Shown here piece by piece: positions 16,635-25,083 of a stretch of DNA of 64,000 bases. The translations under genes and the position numbers were made by a program. Source of the DNA: JAJDNH01 sp964552395 (GTDB lineage: Bacteria > Acidobacteriota > Thermoanaerobaculia > Thermoanaerobaculales > Sulfomarinibacteraceae); assembly GCA_964552395.1 (NCBI GenBank), contig CAZKGM010000015.1, forward strand, positions 6,572 through 70,571, read 5' to 3'. How positions within the stretch are numbered: position 1 is the stretch's first letter; every line of letters starts with the position of its first letter. The notes beneath the pieces are model-generated. The model made no database searches and was not told where the DNA came from. It was given only the letters and a program-made list of their open reading frames with translations.

Positions 16635-18036
16635 CCGCACGGCTGCCTGGCGTCTCTCGGCCGTCAGCGCCGCGGCGTTCGCCGTCGGCACCGCGATCGC
16701 GTTCGCGGCCGCCTACGCCGCCCTCTCACGATCGATCTTGCACCGCGGCGACGCCTGGCTCGCCGGAGAGGCGCGGTCGGTCGCCGAGATGGTTGCCACG
16801 AGCTCAGCCACCGACGCCAGGAAGCAGTTGGAAGCGGAGGTCAGCGAGCTTGCTCAGGTCGCCTTGCCACCGGACGGCGGGATCGCCAGGCCCGAGGACA
16901 CCCCGGTCCTCTTCTTCGTCGTGCTCGATGCCGGCGGCAAGGTCTGGACGGAGGAGTCGATCGGCGGTGCGGTCGTCGGGCTCCAGGTCGCCCGCAACGT
17001 CGGCCGTTATGTCACGACGCCAACGTGGGAGCGGCTTCCCGGCCGGGAGTACCCGGTACGAGTGATCGCCAACCGGTTGGCGGACGGCAGGATCGTGGTC
17101 ACGGGCGTCACGCCGAGCGCCGACCTGGAGCTTCTCGAGAGTACGAGGGAGCTGTTCCTCCAGGTGTGGGCGGGCATGGTCTTGCTCGGTTTCGCCGTCT
17201 CGTGGGTCGGCGTCCGGAGAGTTCTTTCCCGGGTCGACAGAATGGCCCAGGCCGCTGCCGGGATCACCGCTGCCAGCCTCGACAGGCGCCTGGACGACCC
17301 CGGGCACCGCGACGAGATCTCCAACCTCGCCCTCACCTTCAACGCGATGCTCGACCGCATCCAGGCCGCCGTCGGCCAGGTCCGCACAATGGCGGACTCG
17401 CTGGCCCACGACCTGCGGAGCCCGATCACCTCCCTCAGAGGATCGCTGGAGGGCGCGTTGACGGCGACGGACGAGGCGGCTCGTCTGGAGGGCCTGGCCG
17501 CCGCCATCGACGAGGTCGACCGTCTGACCGCCCTCGTCGACTCGGCCCTCGAGACCGCCGAGGCGGAGGCCGGTGCACTGCACCTGACCCGCAGCCGGCT
17601 CGACCTCGCCGACCTGGCCGCCGCCCTCACCGACCTCTTCCTGCCGGCGGCGGCCGAGCGCGGCATCGTGCTCGAGCTGCGGGCGCCGGCGCCGGTGCCG
17701 GTCGACGGCGATCCCAACCTCCTGCGGCGCCTCCTGATGAACCTGCTCGACAACGCCACCACCCACCTCGAAAGTGGCTGCCGGGTGACCATGTCGGTCG
17801 CTCCCGAGAACGGCCAGGCGCTGATCGAGGTGTCCGACGACGGGCCCGGGTTCCCCGTCGAGGTGAGGGCGCATGCGTTCGACCGCCTGGTGCACGGCCC
17901 CGGCTCACCGGGCAAGGGGCTCGGCCTGTCGATCGTCCGCGCCGTCGTCACTGCCCACGGCGGCAGCGTCACCCTCGACCACCCCGAGGGCGGCGGCAGC
18001 CGCATCAGGGTCCTCCTCCCGACCGCGACCGACTGA
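16618..18036 (+). CDS. Sensor histidine kinase (HAMP-HisKA-HATPase)
   Basis: 472 residues from the ATG at 16618; a GTG at 16606 is the alternative. TM1 is at about 12-35. A periplasmic sensor region of about 135 residues and TM2 (QVWAGMVLLGFAVSWVGV) are followed by HAMP. The H-box SLAHDLRSPITSL carries phospho-acceptor His264. The ATPase domain shows the N-box LLMNLLDNATTHL, G1 DDGPGF and G2 GKGLGLSIVRAVV. The layout resembles metal- or copper-type OmpR-partner kinases, but the periplasmic region gives no firm ligand clue. It is translationally coupled to the response regulator. Confidence 0.95.
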   Translation: MSSRRSRTAAWRLSAVSAAAFAVGTAIAFAAAYAALSRSILHRGDAWLAGEARSVAEMVATSSATDARKQLEAEVSELAQVALPPDGGIARPEDTPVLFFVVLDAGGKVWTEESIGGAVVGLQVARNVGRYVTTPTWERLPGREYPVRVIANRLADGRIVVTGVTPSADLELLESTRELFLQVWAGMVLLGFAVSWVGVRRVLSRVDRMAQAAAGITAASLDRRLDDPGHRDEISNLALTFNAMLDRIQAAVGQVRTMADSLAHDLRSPITSLRGSLEGALTATDEAARLEGLAAAIDEVDRLTALVDSALETAEAEAGALHLTRSRLDLADLAAALTDLFLPAAAERGIVLELRAPAPVPVDGDPNLLRRLLMNLLDNATTHLESGCRVTMSVAPENGQALIEVSDDGPGFPVEVRAHAFDRLVHGPGSPGKGLGLSIVRAVVTAHGGSVTLDHPEGGGSRIRVLLPTATD

Positions 18037-18068
18037 CCCGGACCCAGGGACCCACAGGGCGAAAGCTC

Positions 18069-18153
18069 AACCACGAAGACACCAAGACCACAAAGGTCTC
18101 AACCCAAAGATCTTCCTAGCGTACTTCGCGTGCTTCGCGGCTTTGCGGTTTGC
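18069..18153 (+). repeat. 9-nt-periodic inverted repeat (copy C, first hairpin)
   Basis: Left arm: CCACGAAGA, CACCAAGAC, CACAAAGGT (18069-18112). Right arm read in reverse complement: CCGCAAAGC, CGCGAAGCA, CGCGAAGTA (18113-18153). It lies downstream of the kinase gene and could act as its terminator. The surrounding gap 18037-18351 holds no gene. Confidence 0.65.
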
Positions 18154-18200
18154 AAACCGTCTCGCCGTCAGCATCGACCCAGGGAAGTCGAGGCGACGTC

Positions 18201-18250
18201 TTAGCCGCGAAGTCGCTGAGGACGCTAAGATGAGAAAAGAAAAGTCTTAC
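18201..18250 (+). repeat. 9-nt-periodic repeat (copy C, second array)
   Basis: A further purine-rich run (GCCGCGAAGTCGCTGAGG, ACGCTAAGA, GAGAAAAGA) in the same orientation as the left arm of the preceding hairpin, about 50 nt beyond it. Confidence 0.5.
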
Positions 18251-18351
18251 AGTCGACAGCCGTGGCTTGGCGGTTGGAGAGCTCGGTGTTGATTAAAGAA
18301 CTGTCATGAAACCGCCAGACGGCGTTCACCATCTCTGGCCAAACTCGCGTC

Positions 18352-19449
18352 ATGAGCGAGGCGTCATCCGCGGGCATCTCCGTCCTTCACATCACCTCCG
18401 AGCGGGGTTGGCGGGGCGGAGAGCGCCAGGTCTTTCTCCTCATGCGCGAGCTCGTTCCGCTCGGGATCTCGCAGGCGCTGGCGGCGCCCGCGGGCTCGCC
18501 CCTGATCGAGCACGCGTTTGGCGCCGGCTTCGCTGTCACGCCGCTGCACCCCAAGATGACGCTCCATCCGGCCAACCTCGCGCGCCTCCTGCGAGCGCTC
18601 AACGGAAGCCCGCCGCCAATTCTCCACGTCCACAGCTCACCCGCGCTCACCCTTGCAGCCGCCGCCCGGCGTCTCGGCCGGGTCATGGGCATTGTCTACA
18701 CCCGCCGCACAGCTTTCCGGGTTCGGCGCGCGCGCAAGTACCGCACGGCGGCCGATGTCTACGTCGCGGTCTCGGCCGCGGCGGAGAGTCGTCTGCTGGA
18801 CGCCGGGACCCCCGTCCAACGGCTGCGCTGCATCCCGGATGCCGTCGACCCGGAGCACATCCGCCTGACCTCGGCCTCGGGGGTCATCGACTCGGTGACC
18901 TCGGCCGGACCGACGGTCCTCAGCGTCGGCCACCTGAGCCCCGAGAAAGGCCACAGGATCCTGCTCGCGGCCTGGCCCTCGATCCTCGAACGGGTCCCCG
19001 AGGCCCGGCTACTGATCGCCGGCGAGGGCCCCGAGTGGTCCAGGCTGCTGGCGTTGATTCACACCCTCGACCTCACTGCCTCGATCCGGCTTCTCGGCTT
19101 CCGGGAGCCGATCGGGGACCTGCTCGCGAACGCCGATGTGTTCGTGATGCCATCCCTGGAGGAAGGTCTCGGCTCGGCCGCACTCGAGGCGATGCGGATG
19201 TCGCTGCCGGTGGTGGCGAGCCGAGCCGGCGGCCTGACCGAGGCCGTCGTCGACGGTAGGACGGGCTTGCTGGTGCCGCCAGGCGAGCCCGGTCCGCTGG
19301 CGGACGCGGTGGTCCGCCTGCTCGAGAACGGCGAGGAGCGCGCCAGGATGGGCGAGGCCGCCCGCCTGCGCGCGCGCACCACGTTCTCGGCGGAACGCAT
19401 GGCGGCCGCCTACCTCCGCATCTACCGCGAGCTCGCGGAGGCCCAGTGA
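18352..19449 (+). CDS. GT4-family glycosyltransferase
   Basis: 365 residues. The N-terminal domain starts SVLHITSERGWRGGERQVFL, with the GGERQ loop of GT4 enzymes that act on surface glycans. ILHVHSSPALTL and YTRRTAFRVR follow. The C-terminal donor domain has VLSVGHLSPEKGHRIL and FVMPSLEEGLGSAALEAM (E-x7-E type), then PVVASRAGGLTEAV and GLLVPPGEP. No Shine-Dalgarno is seen before the ATG. The next gene starts 12 nt downstream, so the two probably form an operon of envelope-glycan or lipid functions. Confidence 0.9.
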   Translation: MSEASSAGISVLHITSERGWRGGERQVFLLMRELVPLGISQALAAPAGSPLIEHAFGAGFAVTPLHPKMTLHPANLARLLRALNGSPPPILHVHSSPALTLAAAARRLGRVMGIVYTRRTAFRVRRARKYRTAADVYVAVSAAAESRLLDAGTPVQRLRCIPDAVDPEHIRLTSASGVIDSVTSAGPTVLSVGHLSPEKGHRILLAAWPSILERVPEARLLIAGEGPEWSRLLALIHTLDLTASIRLLGFREPIGDLLANADVFVMPSLEEGLGSAALEAMRMSLPVVASRAGGLTEAVVDGRTGLLVPPGEPGPLADAVVRLLENGEERARMGEAARLRARTTFSAERMAAAYLRIYRELAEAQ

Positions 19450-19460
19450 GGAGACTTCCC

Positions 19461-20321
19461 ATGAAATACCGTCCCCACGTCGTCGTCCTTTCCCTGCTGC
19501 TGACCGCGACGCCAGCGGCCTTCGCGGCCAAGCCCACCGCCCGTCCACAGGTCCACAAGACGCTGGCGTTCAAGCCGGCGCACTCCACAAAGGAACGATC
19601 GCAGGAGTCGTTCGCCCGCCGGATGCGCTCCGATCTGGCCGCCCTCCTGTCCCGCCCGGCCCACATGAGATCGCGCGACTGGGAGCGGCTGGGCATCGGC
19701 GTTGCTGCGGTGGGGTCGGCGGCCACCCTCGACAACGAGCTGCAGACGCGGATCCAGCGGCACCGGACCTCGAGCTCCGACAGCCTGGCCAACGCCATCC
19801 GGCCGGCGGGAGGTTGGGGCGCACTCGGCGCACTCGGCGTCACCTGGCTGGTCGGCGAGGCCGGCCACAACCCGAACCTGAAGGCGACGGCCGAGGACGG
19901 GCTCGAGGCCAGCCTGATCGCCGGCGGGCTGATCACGCCCGCCCTCAAGATCGTCGTCGGCCGTGCGCGTCCCGCGGAGGGGCTCGGCGCGAGTTCACTC
20001 CACCCGTTCTCCCATCGCTACTCCTTTCCTTCGGGCGAGGCGACCGAGGCGTTCGCCGTCGCCTCGGTGGTGTCGGCCCACACCCACAGCCTGCTGCTGA
20101 AAGGCGCCGTCTGGGGCCTCGCCGGCGCCGTCGGCTGGGAGAGGATGGACCTCGACCGCCACTGGTCGTCCGACGTGGTGGCCGGGGCCCTGATCGGGGC
20201 CGAGGTCGGGCACTGGGTGGTCGCCCGCCACGAGCGCCGAGCGCCGCGGATGGTCGATGTGGTGATCGTCCCAACGATCGCGCCCGGTGCGTATGGCGTG
20301 TCGGGGGACATCGCCTGGTGA
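19461..20321 (+). CDS. PAP2-family phosphatase-like exported protein
   Basis: 286 residues from the ATG at 19461, with GAGGAG upstream; an in-frame GTG overlapping the previous stop is less likely. There is a signal peptide of about 24 residues. PAP2 signatures: KIVVGRARP (motif 1), SFPSGEATEAF (motif 2, residues 188-198) and GWERMDLDRHWSSDVVAG (motif 3 with His and Asp). Motif 2 has Glu193 where the proton-donating His of PSGH is expected. Family members dephosphorylate lipid phosphates such as undecaprenyl pyrophosphate at the membrane. The altered motif leaves activity open. Confidence 0.82.
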   Translation: MKYRPHVVVLSLLLTATPAAFAAKPTARPQVHKTLAFKPAHSTKERSQESFARRMRSDLAALLSRPAHMRSRDWERLGIGVAAVGSAATLDNELQTRIQRHRTSSSDSLANAIRPAGGWGALGALGVTWLVGEAGHNPNLKATAEDGLEASLIAGGLITPALKIVVGRARPAEGLGASSLHPFSHRYSFPSGEATEAFAVASVVSAHTHSLLLKGAVWGLAGAVGWERMDLDRHWSSDVVAGALIGAEVGHWVVARHERRAPRMVDVVIVPTIAPGAYGVSGDIAW

Positions 20322-20397
20322 GCGGTGCAGCCCGCCACACTCGACACACTGTCGGTAGCGCCCCGCGAACCACGAGTGCAATTACAGGAGAAGCACG

Positions 20398-21168
20398 ATG
20401 GAACAGAGAAGTCGGTCGGGCCTCGTGATCGCCGCTGTAACGGCCACTCTCGCGGTTACCTCATTCGCACGTGCGCCACGCCAGAGCCCCTCTGGGAGCC
20501 CACACGGCGCGACAGCGTGGACAAGGAAGTTCGCCATTGACCGCAGCGACCTCGCCACGAGGGGCCGGAACCGGTACTGGATCCTCGAGCCGGGATACCG
20601 GATCGTCCTCGAGGGCAAGGGCTCGAAGGTCGCCATCACAGTACTCGACGAGACGGAGAGGGTGGCGTCCTACACAACTCGAGTCGTCGAGGAAAGAGAG
20701 TGGCAGAACGGCCAGCTCGTTGAGGTCTCCAGAGACTTCTATGCCATTTCACGGTCTACCGGAGACCTCTTCTACTTCGGCGAGGCTGTCGATGCTTACA
20801 GGAACGGCGAGATCACGGGTCATCCAGGATCTTGGCGGGCCTTTGTCGGACAGAACAGGCCAGGTCTGATGATGCCGGGGGCTGCGCGGCTCGGGCTGCG
20901 TTACTACCAGGAGCTGGCGCCCGGGGTGGCGATGGACCGGGCGAAGATCGTGAGCCTGGACAGCACGCTGGACACCCCGGCCGGCACGACCTACGAGCAC
21001 TGCCTCGAGACTGAAGAGTCCAGCGCTCTCAACACCGAGGAGCGGTCGACCAAGATCTATGCGCCGGACATCGGCCTCATCCTCGACGACGAGGTCAGCG
21101 TTGTCTACCACGGGTTCACCGCGAAGAGGTCTGCGCTGGTGGGATCCCCGGAAGCAAACAAAAACTAG
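20398..21168 (+). CDS. Secreted protein of unknown function
   Basis: 256 residues, AGGAG before the ATG, signal peptide of about 25 residues. The mature part is beta-rich: YWILEPGYRIVLEGKGSKVA, TVLDETERVASYTTRVVEE, LFYFGEAVDAYRNGEI, PGLMMPGAARLGLRYYQELA and PGVAMDRAKIVSL, ending in a strand-rich tail. I recall similar hypothetical secreted proteins in environmental bacteria but no assigned function. It probably shares a transcript with the lipoprotein 14 nt downstream. Confidence 0.8.
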   Translation: MEQRSRSGLVIAAVTATLAVTSFARAPRQSPSGSPHGATAWTRKFAIDRSDLATRGRNRYWILEPGYRIVLEGKGSKVAITVLDETERVASYTTRVVEEREWQNGQLVEVSRDFYAISRSTGDLFYFGEAVDAYRNGEITGHPGSWRAFVGQNRPGLMMPGAARLGLRYYQELAPGVAMDRAKIVSLDSTLDTPAGTTYEHCLETEESSALNTEERSTKIYAPDIGLILDDEVSVVYHGFTAKRSALVGSPEANKN

Positions 21169-21182
21169 AAAGGAGACGGACG

Positions 21183-22232
21183 ATGACGTGGAAAGTATCG
21201 ATCCTGTGCGCGGTGTTGGCAGGATGCGTCGGAATCGGGATTGCAGCAACGGCCTGCTCGAAGGACGAGCACGGGGAGGGGGACGCCGCCGTGCACATCA
21301 AGTCGGTCGCCCAGCTGCCCGCGCCGATACGGGAGACCCTGGCACGGTTTGGGCCGGCGAAGGCCAAACCGAAAGGCATGGAACAGGAGGTAGAGCACGG
21401 CCTCGCCACCTGGTCCGCCGAGTACCACACTGACGGCGGAGACATCGAGGTCACCGCCTTGACGGACGGAACTCTGGTATCCGTCGAACACGAAAGCACG
21501 CCCGACGCCTTGCCACGGAATGTCATGGAGTCCGCCAAGAAGACCCTCGGTGCAAGAGTAAAAGGGGCCGATCACGTGCGCGTCGCCGTGTATGAGCTCG
21601 AGGACAGTCCCGAGCCAGGGACCGTGCGCGAGCGGTTCGTGGACCCCTTCGGAAAGATCGTCGTCAAGCGCGTCCACAAGGCGGGCCCGGACAACGACAT
21701 CTCCGAGGCGATCACCGATCTCCCCGCAGCGGCTCGCGCCACTTTGGAAAAGGAAACCGGCGGCGCAAAGCTGACGGGACTTCACAGGGAAACCGAGTGG
21801 GGCTACACGGTTCACGCGGCGTCCTGGCAGGCCGCCGACGGCCCTCGAGAGGTCAAGATCCTCGGCAACGGTGGCGTTGTGTACGTTGAGCTCCCCACGG
21901 GACCTCTGCCCGCCCGCGTTGCGGCCCTGATCCAGAAGAGCTCCGGACAGACCGAAGAGGCCGAGAAGGCCGACGAGAGGCAAGCTGGGAAGGCGACGCG
22001 GAAGCCCGGCGCCACAGGCGAGGAAGAGACCGCGGCAGCCGCCGGTCATACCGAGGGGACTCCAGAACAGGCAGAGCGTGGTGCCGCGAGCGTAGGCGTC
22101 GAGCGGATGTTGCTCGATGCGTGGGAGGTCCGAGGCAAGCAAGACGGCAAGAAGGTCGAGGCGCTGATCCTCGCCACCGGGGAGGTCTTGAGCGGACCCG
22201 AGGCCGAGACGCCGGACCCCAGAGGCAGGTAG
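21183..22232 (+). CDS. Lipoprotein with two PepSY-like repeats
   Basis: 349 residues; AAAGGAG precedes the ATG. The signal peptide ends in AATAC-S, a lipobox. Residues of about 37-125 and 165-250 are internally similar: each has a LP..xR.TL helix, a strand with E.E.G, then G...V..L.DG/NG.xVxVE. This is like PepSY/beta-lactamase-inhibitor-like domains that bind or inhibit periplasmic partners. A low-complexity charged and Ala-Thr-Glu linker (about 250-300) leads to a last short domain (LDAWEVRGKQDGKKVEALIL, ATGEVLSG), perhaps a third, partial repeat. Function unknown; possibly a periplasmic companion of the efflux genes that follow. Confidence 0.7.
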   Translation: MTWKVSILCAVLAGCVGIGIAATACSKDEHGEGDAAVHIKSVAQLPAPIRETLARFGPAKAKPKGMEQEVEHGLATWSAEYHTDGGDIEVTALTDGTLVSVEHESTPDALPRNVMESAKKTLGARVKGADHVRVAVYELEDSPEPGTVRERFVDPFGKIVVKRVHKAGPDNDISEAITDLPAAARATLEKETGGAKLTGLHRETEWGYTVHAASWQAADGPREVKILGNGGVVYVELPTGPLPARVAALIQKSSGQTEEAEKADERQAGKATRKPGATGEEETAAAAGHTEGTPEQAERGAASVGVERMLLDAWEVRGKQDGKKVEALILATGEVLSGPEAETPDPRGR

Positions 22233-22274
22233 GAACGCAAGGTCCGAGGAGCTGCCCGGCGACTCTCGGAGAAG

Positions 22275-22301
22275 GCTCCCGACATGTCCTCCTTCGGGAG
22301 C
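22275..22301 (+). terminator. Possible terminator hairpin after the lipoprotein gene
   Basis: GCTCCCGA (22275-22282) pairs perfectly with TCGGGAGC (22294-22301) around an 11-nt loop, 42 nt past the stop codon. There is only a weak T-rich tail. Confidence 0.35.
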
Positions 22302-22451
22302 TGCGTCTGTTCCCAGCCGAAGCGCAAGACAAGGACATCCTTCCGATTTGGAGGCTCATCACGATGCAGGTGCACGCTCATCCCGGCGGGCGACGTTACC
22401 CGGTGGCTGCCGGGCCCGGGAAGGAATGGCGGCGCTCACGGCCCTGCTGGT

Positions 22452-22457
22452 TATACT
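22452..22457 (+). promoter_or_regulatory. Likely -10 element (TATACT) of the efflux operon
   Basis: TATACT is the best -10 in the gene-free stretch 22233-22533. A start near 22464 would leave a leader of about 70 nt with GGGGGTGAA before the TTG at 22534, and would exclude the more upstream in-frame ATGs. No good -35 is visible. Confidence 0.4.
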
Positions 22458-22533
22458 GGTCGCATCACCGAGGGCGCCCTGCCCCGTCTTCGTCGGTGGC
22501 GAGGGTCGCGGCGCGGCCCATGGGGGTGAAGTC

Positions 22534-23979
22534 TTGAGATCGATATTGCGAGGCCGGGTACTGGCTCTTGCATTGGCGCTGGTCTCAGTCTGTTCGTGTG
22601 CGACCTATCGGCCTCAGCCGCTGCCGTCAGCACAGGATGTGGCCGTGCGGCAGATGCCCAACCTCGAGCGCCTGAAGATCGAGGCGGCGCAGCTGCAGCA
22701 CCCGATCCTGAAGCCGGTCACGCTCGACCTCTCCGACGGGCTGACACCGGACGAGGCGGCCGTGCTCGCGGTGCTCGCGAACCCAGACCTCAAGGCCATC
22801 CGGGATGCCCGCGGTGAGGCCGCGGCTCAGCTGGTCGGTGCGAATATCCTCCCCAACCCAGTGTTTTCGGGGGAGGTCGACCATCCCCACGGGGCCGGCT
22901 CGGAGGGCACGGTGAACGCTACGAACCTGGGCCTGGAGATGGACCTCGGCTCGCTGATTGGCCGCGCCGCACGGGTGGCCGAGGCCAGTGCCAACCTGCA
23001 GGCGGTGGACCTGGGCATCGCTTGGCAGGAGTGGCAGGTGGCACAGGCGGCACGCCTCGACACCGTCCGTCTGGCGATGCTCGAGCGGCGGCTACGGCTG
23101 GTGCAGAAGGAGCTCGCCTTCGAGTCGGAGACCGTGTCGGTGCTCGAGGACGCGGTCGACAAGGGTGATGCCACGATCCAGGACCTGGGTGTGCACCGCT
23201 CCGCCATGGCGAGCCTGAGGCAGCTCGAGGGCGACCTCGAGAGCACGACCGCCGAGACCCACGCGAGCCTCAACCTGCTCACCGGTCTGCCGCCGGCCGC
23301 GAACGTCGCACCCGTGGTGCCCGATGAGGATGCGATCACGTTCGCACCGCTGCCCGCGGGCCCGGAGCTGGTGAAACGAGCCGTCAGCGGGCGCCTCGAC
23401 CTAGAGGCCTTCCGGCTCGGCTACCGGGCCCAGGAGGCGCGTGTGCGCCAGGCGGTGCTGGCGCAGTTCCCGTCGCTTTCCATCGCCGTCGTCAAGCAGC
23501 GAAACGAGACCGCCCTCAAGTTCCTGGGCGGCCTGGTGACCCTGGGCATCCCAATCTTCGATCGCAACCAGGCGGGAATCGCCCTCGAACGGGCCACGCG
23601 AGCCCGACTCGGGCACGAGTACGAGGCGAGGATCGCCCAGACCAGGGCCGACGTCGAGCGGCTGGCACACCAGGATGCCCTCCTCGCTGATCAGATCACC
23701 GCCGCGAGGCGCGCCCTCCGCTCCCTCGTACCGCTCGAGGCCGCCGAGCACAAGGGCGTCGAGTCGGGAGACGTCGACCGCCTGGCCTGGCAGGAGGTGC
23801 GGTCAACGCTCCTCGACCTGCGTCTCAAGCTCGCAGCCCTGCTTCAGGCGCGCCTCGAGACCAGGATCACCCTCACCACGGCAGTTGGAGGGGCCGAGGA
23901 TACGCCCCCGGCCTCCAAGCACGCAGACCGATCCGCGACCGCCGACCGTGGTCACGACCGGCTCGCACCGGAACAGTAG
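22534..23979 (+). CDS. TolC-family outer-membrane efflux lipoprotein
   Basis: 481 residues from a TTG at 22534 preceded by GGGGGTGAA; an ATG at 22426 is possible but gives a poor N-terminus. A signal peptide with lipobox SVCSC is followed by long amphipathic helices in two repeats: EAAAQLVGANILPNPVFSGE, then a helix pair rich in Ala/Gln/Glu; and in the second half QAVLAQFPSLSIAV and LGIPIFDRNQAGIALERA. This is the OEP fold, which forms the trimeric outer-membrane and periplasmic tunnel of tripartite pumps. It is the first gene of the RND cluster and the only outer-membrane channel in it. Confidence 0.9.
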   Translation: MRSILRGRVLALALALVSVCSCATYRPQPLPSAQDVAVRQMPNLERLKIEAAQLQHPILKPVTLDLSDGLTPDEAAVLAVLANPDLKAIRDARGEAAAQLVGANILPNPVFSGEVDHPHGAGSEGTVNATNLGLEMDLGSLIGRAARVAEASANLQAVDLGIAWQEWQVAQAARLDTVRLAMLERRLRLVQKELAFESETVSVLEDAVDKGDATIQDLGVHRSAMASLRQLEGDLESTTAETHASLNLLTGLPPAANVAPVVPDEDAITFAPLPAGPELVKRAVSGRLDLEAFRLGYRAQEARVRQAVLAQFPSLSIAVVKQRNETALKFLGGLVTLGIPIFDRNQAGIALERATRARLGHEYEARIAQTRADVERLAHQDALLADQITAARRALRSLVPLEAAEHKGVESGDVDRLAWQEVRSTLLDLRLKLAALLQARLETRITLTTAVGGAEDTPPASKHADRSATADRGHDRLAPEQ

Positions 23980-23994
23980 GGAGGTCCCGACCGA

Positions 23995-25083
23995 ATGTTG
24001 TTGCACCGCCAGCTCACCGCTCTCTCTTCGTGCCTACTCCTGCTGTCCGCTTGCGGATGCGGTGACGAGGCTCCCGCCCAGTCACCCGGCTCACGGACGG
24101 CCGCTGCCCCAGTCGCCACCGTCGTCACGGCCCGAGCGCAACGCGGCACCGTTGAGGAGACCCTGGAAACCTTCGGCACCGTCGAGTTCGACCCGCACGA
24201 GACGCGAACCGTCTCCTTCCTCAGGTCGGGTCAGGTCCAACAGCTCCTGGTCACCCCGGGGCAAGCCGTCGCCAAGGGCGATCCCCTCCTCGACCTGGGC
24301 CCGCTTCCCTCGTCCAGCCTCGAGGTCGAGCAGGCGCGCATCAACCTCCGCTTCGCCCAACGCAACCTCGAGCGGGTTCAACGCCTGCTTCAGACCCACC
24401 TCGCCACCAACGAGAGCGTCCAGCAGGCCGAGAAAGAGGTCGCCGACGCTCGTGCCACCCTCGCGGGCCTGGGCGTAGACGGCGCCGCCGAGCCGCGGGC
24501 TATCGAGGCGCCGTTCTCCGGCGTCGTGGTACAGGTGTTGGTGACCTCGGGCACCATTGTCCATCCCGGTGAAAGCGCCTTCCTCGTGGCACCGGCGGAT
24601 GGGATCGCGGTCCGCGCCGGCTTCGAGCCCGAGGACGCGGCGCGCCTCAAGGCAGGGATGGCGGTGCGCATCTCGCCGGTGTTCGAGGGTCAGGGCCACG
24701 CGGTCGCTGACGCTGTCCTCGCCCGACTGCACCGCATCGCCGACCCGCAGACACAGCTGGTTGAGGCCCTCGTCCGGCCGAGCAAGATCCCGGCGTGGAT
24801 GGTGGCCGGCACGAGGGTCCGGGTCGACGTCGTCATCCGGGCGGCCCACGACGCCATCCGCATCCCGCGGGATGCGCTGATGACGAACGGGGGCCGGCCG
24901 GGCGTGTTCGTCATCGAGTCCGGGATCGCCCGCTGGCGACAGGTCAGCACGGGCATCGAGAGCGACCGCTGGATCGAGGCCCGGGAGGGTATCGACGATG
25001 GCGCGGTCGTCGTCACCACCGGCCGCACCAGCCTTTCCGACGGAATGGCCGTCGCCGCTCCTGCAACGGGGGATGGACACTGA
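23995..25083 (+). CDS. RND efflux periplasmic adaptor lipoprotein (HlyD/CusB-like)
   Basis: 362 residues; GGGAGG precedes the ATG. Lipobox LLSACG. ETLETFGTVEFDPHETRTVS begins the membrane-proximal and barrel-sandwich region. LLVTPGQAVAKGDPLLDL is the first lipoyl half, followed by a helical hairpin (about 110-150) and the second half APFSGVVVQVLVTSGTIVHP. The C-terminus (IRIPRDALMTNGGRPGVFVI, IEAREGIDDGAVVVTTG) is the usual barrel and MP domain. It links the TolC protein to the RND pump, whose ATG overlaps its TGA. Confidence 0.92.
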   Translation: MLLHRQLTALSSCLLLLSACGCGDEAPAQSPGSRTAAAPVATVVTARAQRGTVEETLETFGTVEFDPHETRTVSFLRSGQVQQLLVTPGQAVAKGDPLLDLGPLPSSSLEVEQARINLRFAQRNLERVQRLLQTHLATNESVQQAEKEVADARATLAGLGVDGAAEPRAIEAPFSGVVVQVLVTSGTIVHPGESAFLVAPADGIAVRAGFEPEDAARLKAGMAVRISPVFEGQGHAVADAVLARLHRIADPQTQLVEALVRPSKIPAWMVAGTRVRVDVVIRAAHDAIRIPRDALMTNGGRPGVFVIESGIARWRQVSTGIESDRWIEAREGIDDGAVVVTTGRTSLSDGMAVAAPATGDGH

